44,619 nt of DNA from Spirogloea muscicola (Eukaryota; Streptophyta; Zygnematophyceae; Spirogloeales; Spirogloeaceae), in assembly GCA_009602725.1 (NCBI GenBank), contig WELB01000120.1, positions 59,060 to 103,678 on the forward strand, given 5' to 3'. The notes beneath the pieces are model-generated. The model did no database searches. It had not been told where the DNA came from and saw nothing but the letters and a program-made list of their open reading frames with translations. The position numbers and the translations under genes were made by a program. Of this stretch, positions 35,320 to 44,619 are shown one piece after another. Position 1 is the stretch's first letter; each line of letters opens with the position of its first letter.

Positions 35320-36157
35320 ACGGAAACACACATGGAGAGAGAAATGGAACGAGAGACGAATGAACCGAGGACGAGAAGGGGGCCAGGGGAAGCGCCAAGG
35401 AAAACAAGCACGCGAAGAAGCAAAGCAGCTACGAATCTCTCAGTAACCCCTGCTCAGCTGCCGCAGGTCGGAGACGCTAGGCTCCTGGAAGTGGGTCCCC
35501 TGGCCAGAGGCAGCAGCGAGGGCTTTGCCGGCACCGAGGTGCAGCGCGCGGGCCATAGACCTCTGCAGAGCAGCGAGACGGCCAGGCGCATTCGATACGC
35601 TCGCGCCAGCGACCCGGCTGCAGGAAAGTCTACCGGCTCCCCATGGAAGCGACGGGCGATGGTGTGGCGGGCGGGCTGGGTGAGCAGCTCGAGCTACCGA
35701 GCGCCCAGCGCCCCATGGGTGTCCATTGCCAACGGGAAGAACTCGTCTTCCCGCGGATGGTCGGCGTACTCGAGCTCTTTAGCCCGAGCGGCGCAGGCGA
35801 CCGCATACCCAACCTTGGTGGCACATTGGGCTGGGTGTGAGCGGTCGTATGCGTCTGTGGTCACCACGTCCAGGAGAAGACGTGGCCCGCCGGCCTGTGG
35901 GGTGGCCACCAGGTCTACTCGACGGGCGTGGAGACCGTCGGCCCTTTCCTGGAGCGGCATGACGCCGGAGTGCTCCGCTGCCACCGAGAAGCCAGCCTCC
36001 ACCAGGATGCCATGCATCGCATCGCGGAGGCGGTCGTGGGCCGCTGTCCGCTCGCCGCCGTGGGCGCAGCGCAGAATATGAGCGGCCAGCTCCCCAGACT
36101 CGGCCCCTCGCTCGCCGCATACACACTGACGCACGCCCTGGAGACATAGAGGCGGCA
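35320..36157 (-). mobile_element. Family A copy, 5'-truncated, inverted
   Basis: The minus strand starts at LPPLCLQGVRQC (36157), carries the knuckle CVCGERGAESGELAAHILRC and the endonuclease core to about 35700, then frameshifts and reaches the SDLRQL-like end near 35455 (one residue differs from other copies). The 3'UTR runs to about 35330, but the terminal hairpin is not evident, so the tail may be truncated or altered. It is head-to-head with the next element. Confidence 0.8.
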
Positions 36158-37609
36158 GCCCATTGACACAATACAGCACACAACATGTCCGTTGGCACTG
36201 CGCGCGCCGCGGCCAAGTTCGCGTGGGCGCAGCGGTTTCGCCCTCGCTGCCTTCCATGCCGCCACCACGCCACCTCCGCCGCAGCCCCCCCTTCTTCCGC
36301 CGTCACCACCCTCGCCTGCGAAGCCCCAGCGCGCACCGTGGTCCACCTACCCGCGGGACTTCGCAACTCCCCATGGCGTCTCCGTGCATCGGCGACACTG
36401 CAAGGGGCATGCCAGCCCCACCGGCACTCCGCCCGCAGCGGCCGTCGCAGCTTGCAGCCCCATCGTACGGGCTCTGGCATCTGCTCAGGCGGAGCATAGC
36501 ACTGAGCATTCCACGGAGGCCACTACTTTATCGCCTCCCGCCCGAGAGAAGTGTCGGGCACAAGCGTTATCGCCTCCACCCCTGAGATGCGAGGGGACTC
36601 ACGAGGTGACCACGCTCCTCCATCCTCAGGGTACCATGCCCCATGTGCTCGGCCCTGATGTTTCTGAGTGTGCTTCTCCGCCGACAGAGGTGCAGCAGCC
36701 GCTATCGCCCGCTGAGCCGTTGTCACCACAGCTGCCGTCGGTCCCCCCGCCCCCACCTCCCCCGACGCCCCGTTCCCAGCCATCCGCCATCCCGCCTCTC
36801 GAGCCGCCCAGCCTTCCACAGTCGGCGCCATCGACGCCGCCCCCGTCTCCGCCGCCTCCACCCCCGCCGAGCGAGCCGGCTCCACCGCCGTCGCCCCCAC
36901 CTCTCTCACTCGACCCGCTGCTGTGCCAGCTTTGCTAGAGGACCTTCACCACGCGGTCCGGCCAGTCCAACCACCAGCAATCGTGCACGTGCAACAACCA
37001 CCGTGCGGAGCAGGCGCCGAGCGCAGCAGCGGCGGGTGGTCGTCGGGGCAGACCAGGCAGGCCTCCCGCGCCGTCCCCGCCCACGCCTCACCACTGGCAG
37101 TGGCTGGCAGGCCTCGACCTAGCTGCAATTCACTGCCAGGCGGCCCTGCCGCTCCTTAGCCACGTTCCGCGCTGGGCGCGCCCACACCTCCGCCGCGCGC
37201 TCCGCCCGGTGACGCAGCAGATCGTCACGGACCACAGGGACGAGGCGGCGTGGAAGTTGTTCATCCTCTTCCCCCGGCTGTTGCTCGGGCGGGTCTTTCC
37301 CGACAGCCGCAAGCAGGGCCAGCCCCTCCCCTCTTGGAACGCGTCCAGTTGTTCAAGAGCGGGCACTGGGAGGAGCTCCTGGCGAGGCACGACGCAGCCG
37401 TGGCGGCGTCCACGGCCAACCGTGGTGGCCGAGGGGCAACACACGACCGGGCCGCCAGCGTCCGCAGGGCTCTTCGCTACGGCCACGCGGGTGAGCTCTC
37501 CCAGGCTGTGCAGGCCCTGGACGATGCGATGCTGGCGCCAACCAATGCGGCAAACCGGGCGGCTCTGGACTCCCTCCACCCCCCGGCCAGCTTCCCCCTG
37601 CCCCCGTGA

Positions 37610-38900
37610 ATGGCCGCGTTCGCCCAGCCGGAGGAGGTGGTCATGGAAGCTGACGCCCTCAAGAATGCTCTCCAGACCAGCCGTTGCGCAGCCGCGGGCG
37701 GCCCCTCCCGCATGCTAACTGAGCACCTGTGGGAGATCTTCCTCGAGGGTGAGGCGGCAGACTTCGACGCGCTGCTGCAGATCTGCCAGCATATGGCCCG
37801 AGACAATGTGCCGGCCAGCATCTGCGGCGTACTGTGCAGCACGCTGCTCGCCCTCAACAGCGGGGGAGTCAGGCCAAGCAGGGGAGTCAGGCCCATTGCC
37901 ATTGGGGAGGTCCTGTACCGCCTGGTGAGCCGCGTACTCTGGCAGCAGCATGCGGGCCGGCGCAGGTGCACATGGCGCCACACCAGTACGGTGCGGGGCT
38001 GCGGAGTGGGGGCGAGGCCGTCGTCCACGGGGTTCGTGCGACCTTGGACCAGAACCCGGGGTGGCTGGTGCTGGCCGTTGACGTGAAGAATGCCTTCAAC
38101 ACTGTGGAGCGCGCCAGCATTGCGGAGGAGCTCTGGGCATCCTTCTCCTCCCTGGTACCCTTTTTCCGCTTGGAGTACGGTCAGCCCAGCGACCGACAGG
38201 GGGTGATCAAGTGGAGGTCCTGCAATCCCAAGCGGGCACGCGGCAAGGGGACCCCCTCGCCGGCTTCTACTTTGCGCTCGCTCACCACTGGGCTCTGCGG
38301 GCTACCGCGGCAGCACACTCAGCAGTCCTACTCCCCAGCGTTGCGGATGACACCACCATAGTCGGCACTCCGGAAGACGTGGCTGTGGCCTTCGTCACCT
38401 TTGAGCTGCAGCCGGCCACCCTCGGCCTGTCCACCCGGGCGTCGAAGTGCGCGGCTTGGTCTCCCTGCGGCCTCCCACCCACCCTGACGCTGCCCACCGG
38501 ATGCCAGACTCCAGCAGATGGCTTCACCCTGCTGGGGGTCCCCATCGGCGCGCCATCCTTCGTGGAGGGGCAGCTGCAAGCCCGCCTTATGGAGCATCTT
38601 AAGCCTGCGGCTCGGCTTCCCGAGCTGGACGTTATGCAGCTGTCGTTGGCCATGTTGACCAAGGCCATTGGGCAGCGGCCCCAGTACTTGACGAGGGCCA
38701 CTCCGCCGCCCCCAGGGCCGTTGGCGGCATACGTGGATTTTGACGCAGGCATGGTGGCGAGCTTGGCGGCCCTGGTCCGCCACCAGGGTTCCCTCCAGTC
38801 GCCAGCCGCTATCCACCAGGCGGCGCTACCCCTCAGCCACGCTGGTCTCGGCCTGCTCCCGCTCGCCCGTTCTTGCTGGGCTGCATACCTCGGCAGCTGA
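37610..38900 (+). pseudogene. Reverse transcriptase domain of family A
   Basis: Recognisable RT blocks: GVRPIAIGEVLYRLVSRVL (about 37875-37935), motif A LAVDVKNAFNTV with the first catalytic Asp (about 38073-38105), motif B QAGTRQGDPLAGF (about 38225-38260), motif C SVADDTTIVG with the Asp pair (about 38338-38365), then LGVPIGAPSF of the region after motif C (about 38530). Catalytic Asp codons survive, but frame changes near 37955 and 38205 separate motifs A, B and C. A local duplication of GGGGAGTCAGGCC lies at about 37863-37892. Confidence 0.88.
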
Positions 38901-39801
38901 GCGCAGACTGCCGCCTCCGTGGCCCAGCGCTTCATGGTCCACGGCCAGCGTGCACTGGAGCAGGCGGTGGTGGAGGTCGACATGGGCGCGCTGCCATTCT
39001 AGGTGTCGCTTCGCTCCGCCCACCAGGAGCTGCTCGCGGCGCATACGGACCTGGCAGGCCAGGCGGTCTCCTTTGCGCACCTTGCGACACACCGCTGACC
39101 TGCGCGTCCAAGCGCACTTCGCGGCTGTGGTCAACAAGGCCGCCTACACCACTGCCATGCTGCAGCTCCCCGAGGCGGACCTGCGCGGGCGCGCGAGACT
39201 TCAATCGGCCTCCTCCCCGGGGGCAGGGGCGTGGCTTCTGGCCCTCCCCATAAATGACGCCCTCACTCTCCCCGTTGAGGTATTTCGCACTGCCGTCCAC
39301 CGGCTCCTGGGACTGCCGCCTCCATGACTCCAGGGCGTGCGTCAGTGTGCATGCGGCGAGCGAGGGGCCGAGGCTGGGAAGCTGGCTGCTCATGTTCTGC
39401 GCTGCGCCCACGGCAGCGAGCGGACAGCGGCCCACAACGGCCTCCGCGATGCGATGCATGGCACCCTGGTGGAGGCTGGCTTCTCGGTGGCAGCGGAGTA
39501 CTCCGGCGTCATGCCGCTCCAGGAAAGGGCCGACGGTCTCCACGCCCGTCGCGCAGACCTGGTGGCCACCCCACAGGCCGGCGGGCCACGTCTTCTCCTG
39601 GACGTGGTGACCACCGACGCATACGACCGCTCACAACCAGCCCAATGTGCTACCAAGGTTGGTTATGCGGTCGCCTGCGCCGCTCGGGCGAAAGAGCTCA
39701 ATTACGCCGACCATCCGCGGGAAGACGAGTTCTTCCCATTGGCAAATTGACACCCATGGGGTGCTGGGCGCTCGGTGGCTCGAGCTGCTCACCCAGCTCG
39801 C

Positions 39802-40355
39802 CCGCCACACCATCGCCCGTCGCTTCCAAGGGGAGCCGGTAGATTGTCCTGCAGGTGGGTCGCTGGCGCAAGAGTATTGTATGCGCCTGGCCGTCTCGCT
39901 GCAGAGGTCTATGGCCCGCGCGCTGCACCTTCGTGCCGGCAGAGCCCTCGCTGCTGCCTCTGGCTCTGGCCAGGGGACCCGCTTCAAGGAGCCTAGCATC
40001 TCTGATCTGCGGCTGCTTAGCAGGGGTTACTGAGTGGTTCGTAGCTGCTTTATTTCTTTGTGTGCTTGTTTTTCTTAGCCGCCACACCATCGCCCGTCGC
40101 TTCCAAGGGGAGCCGGTAGATTGTCCTGCAGGTGGGTCGCTGGCGCAAGAGTATTGTATGCGCCTGGCCGTCTCGCTGCAGAGGTCTATGGCCCGCGCGC
40201 TGCACCTTCGTGCCGGCAGAGCCCTCGCTGCTGCCTCTGGCTCTGGCCAGGGGACCCGCTTCAAGGAGCCTAGCATCTCTGATCTGCGGCTGCTTAGCAG
40301 GGGTTACTGAGTGGTTCGTAGCTGCTTTATCTCTTTGTGTGCTTGTTTTTCTTAG
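39802..40355 (+). repeat. 277-base tandem duplication of the element's 3' end
   Basis: Bases 39802-40078 and 40079-40355 differ at a single visible position (near 40331). The unit spans the end of the ORF (from RHTIARRFQGEPVD), the stop and the early 3'UTR. It could be a real recent duplication or an assembly product. Confidence 0.9.
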
Positions 40356-40559
40356 CGCTTCCCCTGGCCCCCTTCTCGTACTCTGTTCATCCTGTTGGGC
40401 TGGCTTTCTCGGCCCCTATCCTCAATGGGTCAATGGCCCCCTTCAGACCCTTTTCTGGGCTGATTAGTGACATTCGTGGCCCGTCACTGGGAGATTCATT
40501 CTCATTTCAGCCCTCGCCCCTTCTGAAAAGAGCTTACTCACTTGAAATAAGATAGGAGC

Positions 40560-40850
40560 GCGCGGGAAACAAACAAACAAAAAAAGCTCGCCCATAGAAG
40601 AGAGGGGCTGGCAGAAGCCAGCCAAAAACGAATGGACAAAATCCAAAGAGCTACTGGAGAATCACTCAGTAACCTCTGCTAAGCAGCCGCAGGTCGGAGA
40701 TGCTAGGCTCGTTGAAGTGGGTCCCCTGGCCAGAGCCAGAGGCAGCACCGAGGGCTCTGCGGGCACGAAGGTGCGACGGGCCATAGACCTCTGCAGCGAG
40801 ACGGCCAGGCGCATTCGATACACTTGCGCCAGCGAACAAAAAGCAACTTT
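40560..40850 (-). mobile_element. Family A fragment with family B-like tail
   Basis: A tail GCTCGCCCATAGAAGAGAGG with hairpin GGGCTGGCAGAAGCCAGCC (about 40603) precedes, on the minus strand, the family A C-terminus and the block RMRLAVSLQRSMA near 40790-40830. Confidence 0.75.
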
Positions 40851-41089
40851 AACAAAAAGCCCTCTCAAAGAAGGATCAAGAGGCCAGCCCAGAAAGACTG
40901 CAAGGGAGGCCAAGCCAAGCCTGTACACTGTCGTGGCCCCTCTTCTGTACAGAGGTACAGAGAGGGGCTAGGGTAACAGAAGGAAAAGCACGATGGAAGG
41001 GGGACTCCAATATCGCAGAGTGATACTTGCATTGGTGACAGACTAACCTGGGGAGCCGGAGCACTACAGTCCAAGCCAGTGGCCTGGCT

Positions 41090-41760
41090 TAGCATGCAAT
41101 AGAAGCAGCACAAGAAGGGAGAAACAGCTCTTCTTATGTAAGGCATTGGCTGTAAGAGGCCAGCCCAAATGAAATGAGCTCTTTCAAAGGGGGCGAGGGT
41201 TGTGAAAAGCGAGCCCAGAAAGAGTGAGAGTGGACAAGGTCCAAAGGGCTGAAGAAGTGCTAAAATCACACAGCTATGCAAGTGACTACACTTGGAGCTT
41301 AGTAAACCCGAGTTAGCAGACGCAAGTTGGAGTCAAATGCAGCTGGAGAAGAGCCAACCCTACAAAATCCACTAGCAGCATAAAAGTGGCGCTTGCCTGC
41401 AAGTGCACTGCATGAGCCTGGGAATGCAGTGCGCACTAGAAGTGTGCGACAACAGAAGCAGCTCTTTCAAAGAGATAAGAGCAGCTATCAAAGGGAAGAC
41501 CTATGCTAAGGTGGGATAAGGTGAGACACAAAGAACAATGTAAAAGCTCCTTTAAGGTGGCGACGGGAGTTAATGGCCAGCCCACAGTGACAAATGACAA
41601 GGGCAAGAAGCTTTCCCTGGCACTTTCCTGCAGTATTTCTCTAGCACAAGTCTTGCCTTACTGTGCTGGTCGTGCCCTGGCTGCCTCAGGCATAGGCGGG
41701 GCAACTCCTTTTCGTGACACTCTTGTGGCTGCAATAACCTTAAAGATTACTTAAGTGCTC
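41090..41760. mobile_element. Old retrotransposon tails and C-terminal debris
   Basis: Minus-strand hairpin halves occur near 41155 (AGAGGCCAGCCC) and 41205. SNLRLLTRVY and a stop lie on the minus strand near 41305-41340. At 41640-41690 the plus strand has CAGRALAAS, like AGRALAAAS of the other families. Confidence 0.5.
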
Positions 41761-42248
41761 ATTTGGTTGCTCGTCTTGCTAATGTCTTGACCTTAGGTGC
41801 TTTGCACTATTCTGGCTATTCCCCTTGTCATTCCTCACTCCCACCTAAAAGGAAAAGCAGAGTGGTCTTGCTTAGATTCTTGGCAATGATGCATGCTTAA
41901 TCATTATTGGGCGAAGGAGCTGCTATGGAACTGTTAACCAACTTTGAGCTTGGATCCATTACCTGGTATAGTGGTTGAGCGCTCCAACAAAAGCCACCTT
42001 GACGAGCAAGGCTTGAAGTACCAACTGGAAGTCTATGGAAAATAACGATTGCAAAATCCTGCAGTATTCACACAACCTTTGCAAGGCACGTACTGCGAGG
42101 CGTTTGCGACATATGGTGCAGCTTCCTCTCAGCAAGAGCGTATGCATAGTTGAGTATTTATCACCAGTGTACAGGCTTGTGCTAGCCAAAAGTGATCCCG
42201 TATTTCCCTACTTTAAGAGGCTGAGCTCTTTGGACAATGTCAATCCAA
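41761..42248. other. Intergenic, nothing recognised
   Basis: No conserved frame, repeat or RNA gene is recognised between the retroelement debris and the parvulin 3' end. Confidence 0.5.
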
Positions 42249-42253
42249 TTACA
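42249..42253 (-). terminator. TGTAA polyadenylation signal of the parvulin gene
   Basis: The minus strand reads TGTAA about 100 bases after the stop codon at 42353. Confidence 0.55.
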
Positions 42254-42352
42254 TTCTAGGAGTCTGCAAACAAATAATGACTAACTTCACTAGTCCTCCA
42301 TGAGCTCGACACTATCGCAGTGTAGTATCAGAGCTGAAATACATCTCAGTGT

Positions 42353-43490
42353 CTAATTTTTCCGCCCTTCAACAAGGATGATGTGATAGCCATGCCTGCA
42401 TCATACGACAGCGATCATCACAAGCAGGCAAAAGTGATACAAAGTCATTCCACGAGATGATTCAGAAAAACGCTTCTTCTCAGAAAAGTCGACTAAGTCT
42501 GCATACTCCGACACACAATGCTGTCAAACTTGCCATGCTCACTTAGCATGCTGCAAGTTTTCCAGCTTCAGCCCCTGCAGTAGACGACTCACGTTGACTT
42601 GAATGGCGTGCTTGTGACACCAATAGGTGTTGCAAAAGCCACATCTTGAAAAGGGCCGGCCATCTTGCCGCGAGGAAACCACCCGAGGTCCCCACCCTCT
42701 TTACCTGAAGGACACTCTGAATACTCCGCAGCCAGCTGAAAGTAAGGCCAAGCACCCATCGTCTTACCAACTGACCGAAGTCTGACAACCAAGTGCATAA
42801 GCGAGGATCATTTGGGTTTGCAGTCTACATTCGCTTCAGCTCGCGCATGCTCTCAACTTCAGAAGGTAGCTGTCTGCAAGCTCTGGCTGCCATGAGACCG
42901 TGACTGACCTCCCCAAATTTGGATGGCGGCACCTTGTCGCCCTGGTCGAGGAAGCCCTCCTGCAGCTTCTTGTACGCCTCGTTGACTTTGCCCTGCTTCT
43001 CGCAGAGGATGTGCCTGGCTGCAGCACGGACATCAACCACAGCAGTGTCTTTGCAATGACGGACTGCCTGCTGGTGCATAACAGCTCTGTGCAACAAATC
43101 AGCACGCGACAGCTCGGAAACATCGGCAATGAGAGCAAAGCTATCCAGGCGCTGCACCTTTACAAAGTACATATCACTGCCGGTCGACTGCAAGTCGAGG
43201 TCTGAGCCAGTGCTTTGAGTCAAGTTTCAGCATTACGAATAGCCCATGCACTCTCTCGCCGACAATATGATTTCATATGGAGCTCAGAATGTACGCCCAG
43301 CATTGACGGCCAGCACATTGTCCAACCACCACTGCAGGCGCTCGCGACAGTGGCGTGCGCTCGGACCTTTCACGAAGGTGCAGGTCCCGAGGTCCCCGCC
43401 CTTGCCGCCGCCGCCGCCGCCGCCCTTGTCCGCCGCTCCTCCAGATTTGCCTTTGGCTTTCCCGGCGCCGTCCTTGGCCTTGGGCGCCAT
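42353..43490 (-). CDS. PIN4: Parvulin-type peptidyl-prolyl isomerase, PIN4/Par14 type
   Basis: Parvulins isomerise peptidyl-prolyl bonds; the Par14/PIN4 type has a short basic Gly-rich N-terminus instead of a WW domain and works in the nucleus, in ribosome biogenesis and in mitochondria in other eukaryotes. Minus-strand exons: 43490-43367, 43018-42909, 42735-42593, 42395-42353; all phases match and give 139 residues, close to the usual 130. The N-terminus (MAPKAKDGAGKAKGKSGG and a Gly run) is followed by the rotamase domain: ARHILCEKQGKVNEAYKKLQ, then LAAEYSECPSGKEGGDLGWF, RGKMAGPFQDVAFATPIG and HGYHIILVEGRKN at the end. The two His residues (RHIL, HGYHI) and Cys of the active-site region are present. 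Exon 1 is much richer in GC than exon 4. Confidence 0.93.
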
Positions 43491-43799
43491 GAGCGGCAGC
43501 CACCCGCCGCGGCTCCCGGGCGTCGGGGCGTACCCAAGCTGCAGGTCCGCTGCTGTGGCTGGCTCCGGGCGTGCTATGACTGACTTCTACAGCCGCTCTT
43601 CTGATATCAGCAGCTGCATTCTTACTTTCTATGGCGACATTGGCGAGACGCAGGCGGGGCTCGAGGACCCACGAGCGCCGCCCACAGGCGCCAGTCCGGG
43701 ACGGGCTGGCGTGTGTCGAGGGCGGCGGAGCGTCGGAGATGGCGCGCGGTGTATAATGGTTAAGCTCTTGCAGGAGACCTCATAATGAAACGAGGAGAG

Positions 43800-44180
43800 A
43801 GACTCTTCCACTGGTGGGCAATGGCTGTGGTTGGCCAGCCCAGAAAAAGGATGAACAAGAAGAGAGAAGCGCGGCCAGATTGACTGAGGAGAGAAGGCGC
43901 GCTGGGCGCATGAAATCGAATGGAGGCCATTTCAAGCCGATAAAATGTTTAGGCAGAGTCTAGGGCAAACTAAACAGGGCTACATAATACGGAGACCGAG
44001 ACTAAGGATGAGCTCGCCCAGAGAAAAGAGAAGTGCTCGCCCATTGAGAATAGGGGCTGGAAAACTAGCCCGAAAAAGAATAAACAGAGTACGAGAAGGG
44101 GGCCAGGGGAAGCGCTAAGAAACAGAAACAAAGCAGCTACGAGACACTCAGTAACCTCTGCTAAGCAGCCGCAAGTCGGA
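43800..44180 (-). mobile_element. Minus-strand tails, families C, E and A
   Basis: A hairpin GGCTGTGGTTGGCCAGCC lies at about 43822. The family C terminus CGCGGCCAGATTGACTG follows at 43870, and a reversed family E block (GCGCATGAAATCGAATGG) at about 43905. A family A 3'UTR (44036-44178) breaks off inside CCGCAAGTCGGA, where another tail begins. Confidence 0.7.
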
Positions 44181-44194
44181 AAAGAGGGGCTGGC

Positions 44195-44619
44195 AGAAGA
44201 AATGCTCGCCCATTGAGAATAGGGGCTGGAACAACCAGCCCGAAAAGGAATGAACAGAGTACGAGAAGGGGGCCAGGGGAAGCGCTAAGAAACAGAAACA
44301 AAGCAGCTACGAGACACTCAGTAACCCCTGCTAAGCAGCCGCAGATCAGAGATGCTGGGCTCCTGGAAGTGGGTCCCCTGGCCAGAGCCAGAGGCAGCGG
44401 GCTCTGCCGGCACGAAGGTGCAGCGCCCGGGCCATGGACCTCTGCAGCGAGACGGCCAGGCGCATTCGATACACTTGCGCCAGCGACCCGGCTGCAGGGA
44501 AGTCAACCGGCTCCCCATGGAGCGCCGGGCGATGGTGTGGCGGGCGAGCTGGGTGAGCAGCTCGAGCCACCGAGCGCCCAGCGCCCCATGTGTGTCGATG
44601 GCCAACGGGAAGAACTCGT
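44195..44619 (-). mobile_element. Family A copy running off the window edge
   Basis: The 3'UTR with hairpin, the C-terminus SISDLRLLSRGY and the upstream C-terminal block (RARCLWLWP in another frame) are nearly identical to 21395-21838, apart from small deletions (near 44398 and 44520). The copy continues beyond base 44619. Confidence 0.88.

Larger units (their letters stand above)
36180..40430 (+). mobile_element. Near-full-length RLE-type non-LTR retrotransposon, family A, inactive
   Basis: This is the longest element and defines the family. In order: an N-terminal region with a decayed C2H2-like finger (36339-36410); a proline-rich linker (about 36420-36935); a conserved pre-RT region (VPRWARPHLRRALRPV, then DEAAWKLFILFPRLLLGRVF, 37160-37310); reverse transcriptase (about 37610-38900); the Cys/His knuckle (CACGERG...HVLRC, 39349-39408); a restriction-like endonuclease (about 39420-39750); and the C-terminus SISDLRLLSRGY with the stop at 40031-40033. 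In-frame stops (36936, 37607, 38898, about 38998, 39325) and frameshifts (about 37330, 37955, 38205, 39090, 39745) make it a pseudogene. The 3'UTR ends with a hairpin at about 40398 and CAATGGG. Architecture resembles R2-group elements with a single ORF. Confidence 0.88.

Noticed and set aside
41959-42259. Overlapping 70-80 residue frames near the parvulin 3' end
   Set aside because: Neither strand shows a domain, and the parvulin transcript end accounts for part of the region.
43740-43790. A tRNA suggested by TATAATGGTTAAGCTC
   Set aside because: The A-box-like start is not followed by a B box (GGTTCGANTCC) at the right distance.

Overview
The window is nuclear DNA of a photosynthetic eukaryote, most likely a green alga (Chlorophyta). 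Evidence: spliced genes with many GT-AG introns and two probable GC-AG introns; a plastid-type GET3 with a transit-peptide-like first exon; a CURT1/CAAD thylakoid protein; plant-type TTTAGGG-like repeats; and TGTAA, the chlorophyte polyadenylation signal, downstream of four of the six genes. The species cannot be named from the sequence.

Host genes: an aldo-keto reductase (+, 268-3129); plastid GET3B/ArsA-type ATPase (+, 5323-9445, 11 exons); a Lys/Ala-rich orphan protein (-, 25094-25489); a RING-variant (MARCH-like) membrane E3 ligase (+, about 29850-31876, start lost near an assembly defect); CURT1 (-, 32941-34992, 6 exons); and a PIN4/Par14-type parvulin (-, 42353-43490, 4 exons). They are ordinary single genes and do not form one pathway, although GET3B and CURT1 both point to plastid membrane biology.

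Almost everything else (about 3.9-5.0 kb, 11.7-23.1 kb, 26.3-29.5 kb, 35.3-41.8 kb, 43.8-44.6 kb) is a dense, nested population of non-LTR retrotransposon pieces. One near-full-length but broken element (36.18-40.43 kb) has, in order, a decayed C2H2-like finger, a proline-rich linker, a reverse transcriptase, a Cys/His knuckle and a C-terminal restriction-like endonuclease (RLE) domain. At least six diverged 3' families share two unusual traits: a C-terminus of the form SDLxLL(S/T)RGY right at the stop codon, and a 3'UTR ending in a GGGCTGGC/GCCAGCCC hairpin. I count roughly 40 such hairpins on both strands. This shared 3' architecture is the most interesting system in the window.

Other structures: a pogo-like MITE carrying inverted telomere-like repeats (25869-26334), a dimeric ABAB satellite split by a retroelement (17.3-18.6 kb), a 1.1 kb inverted repeat pair of unknown class (11.76-13.33 kb and 20.14-21.27 kb), a 309-N gap and a one-N join flanked by an unmerged duplicate.
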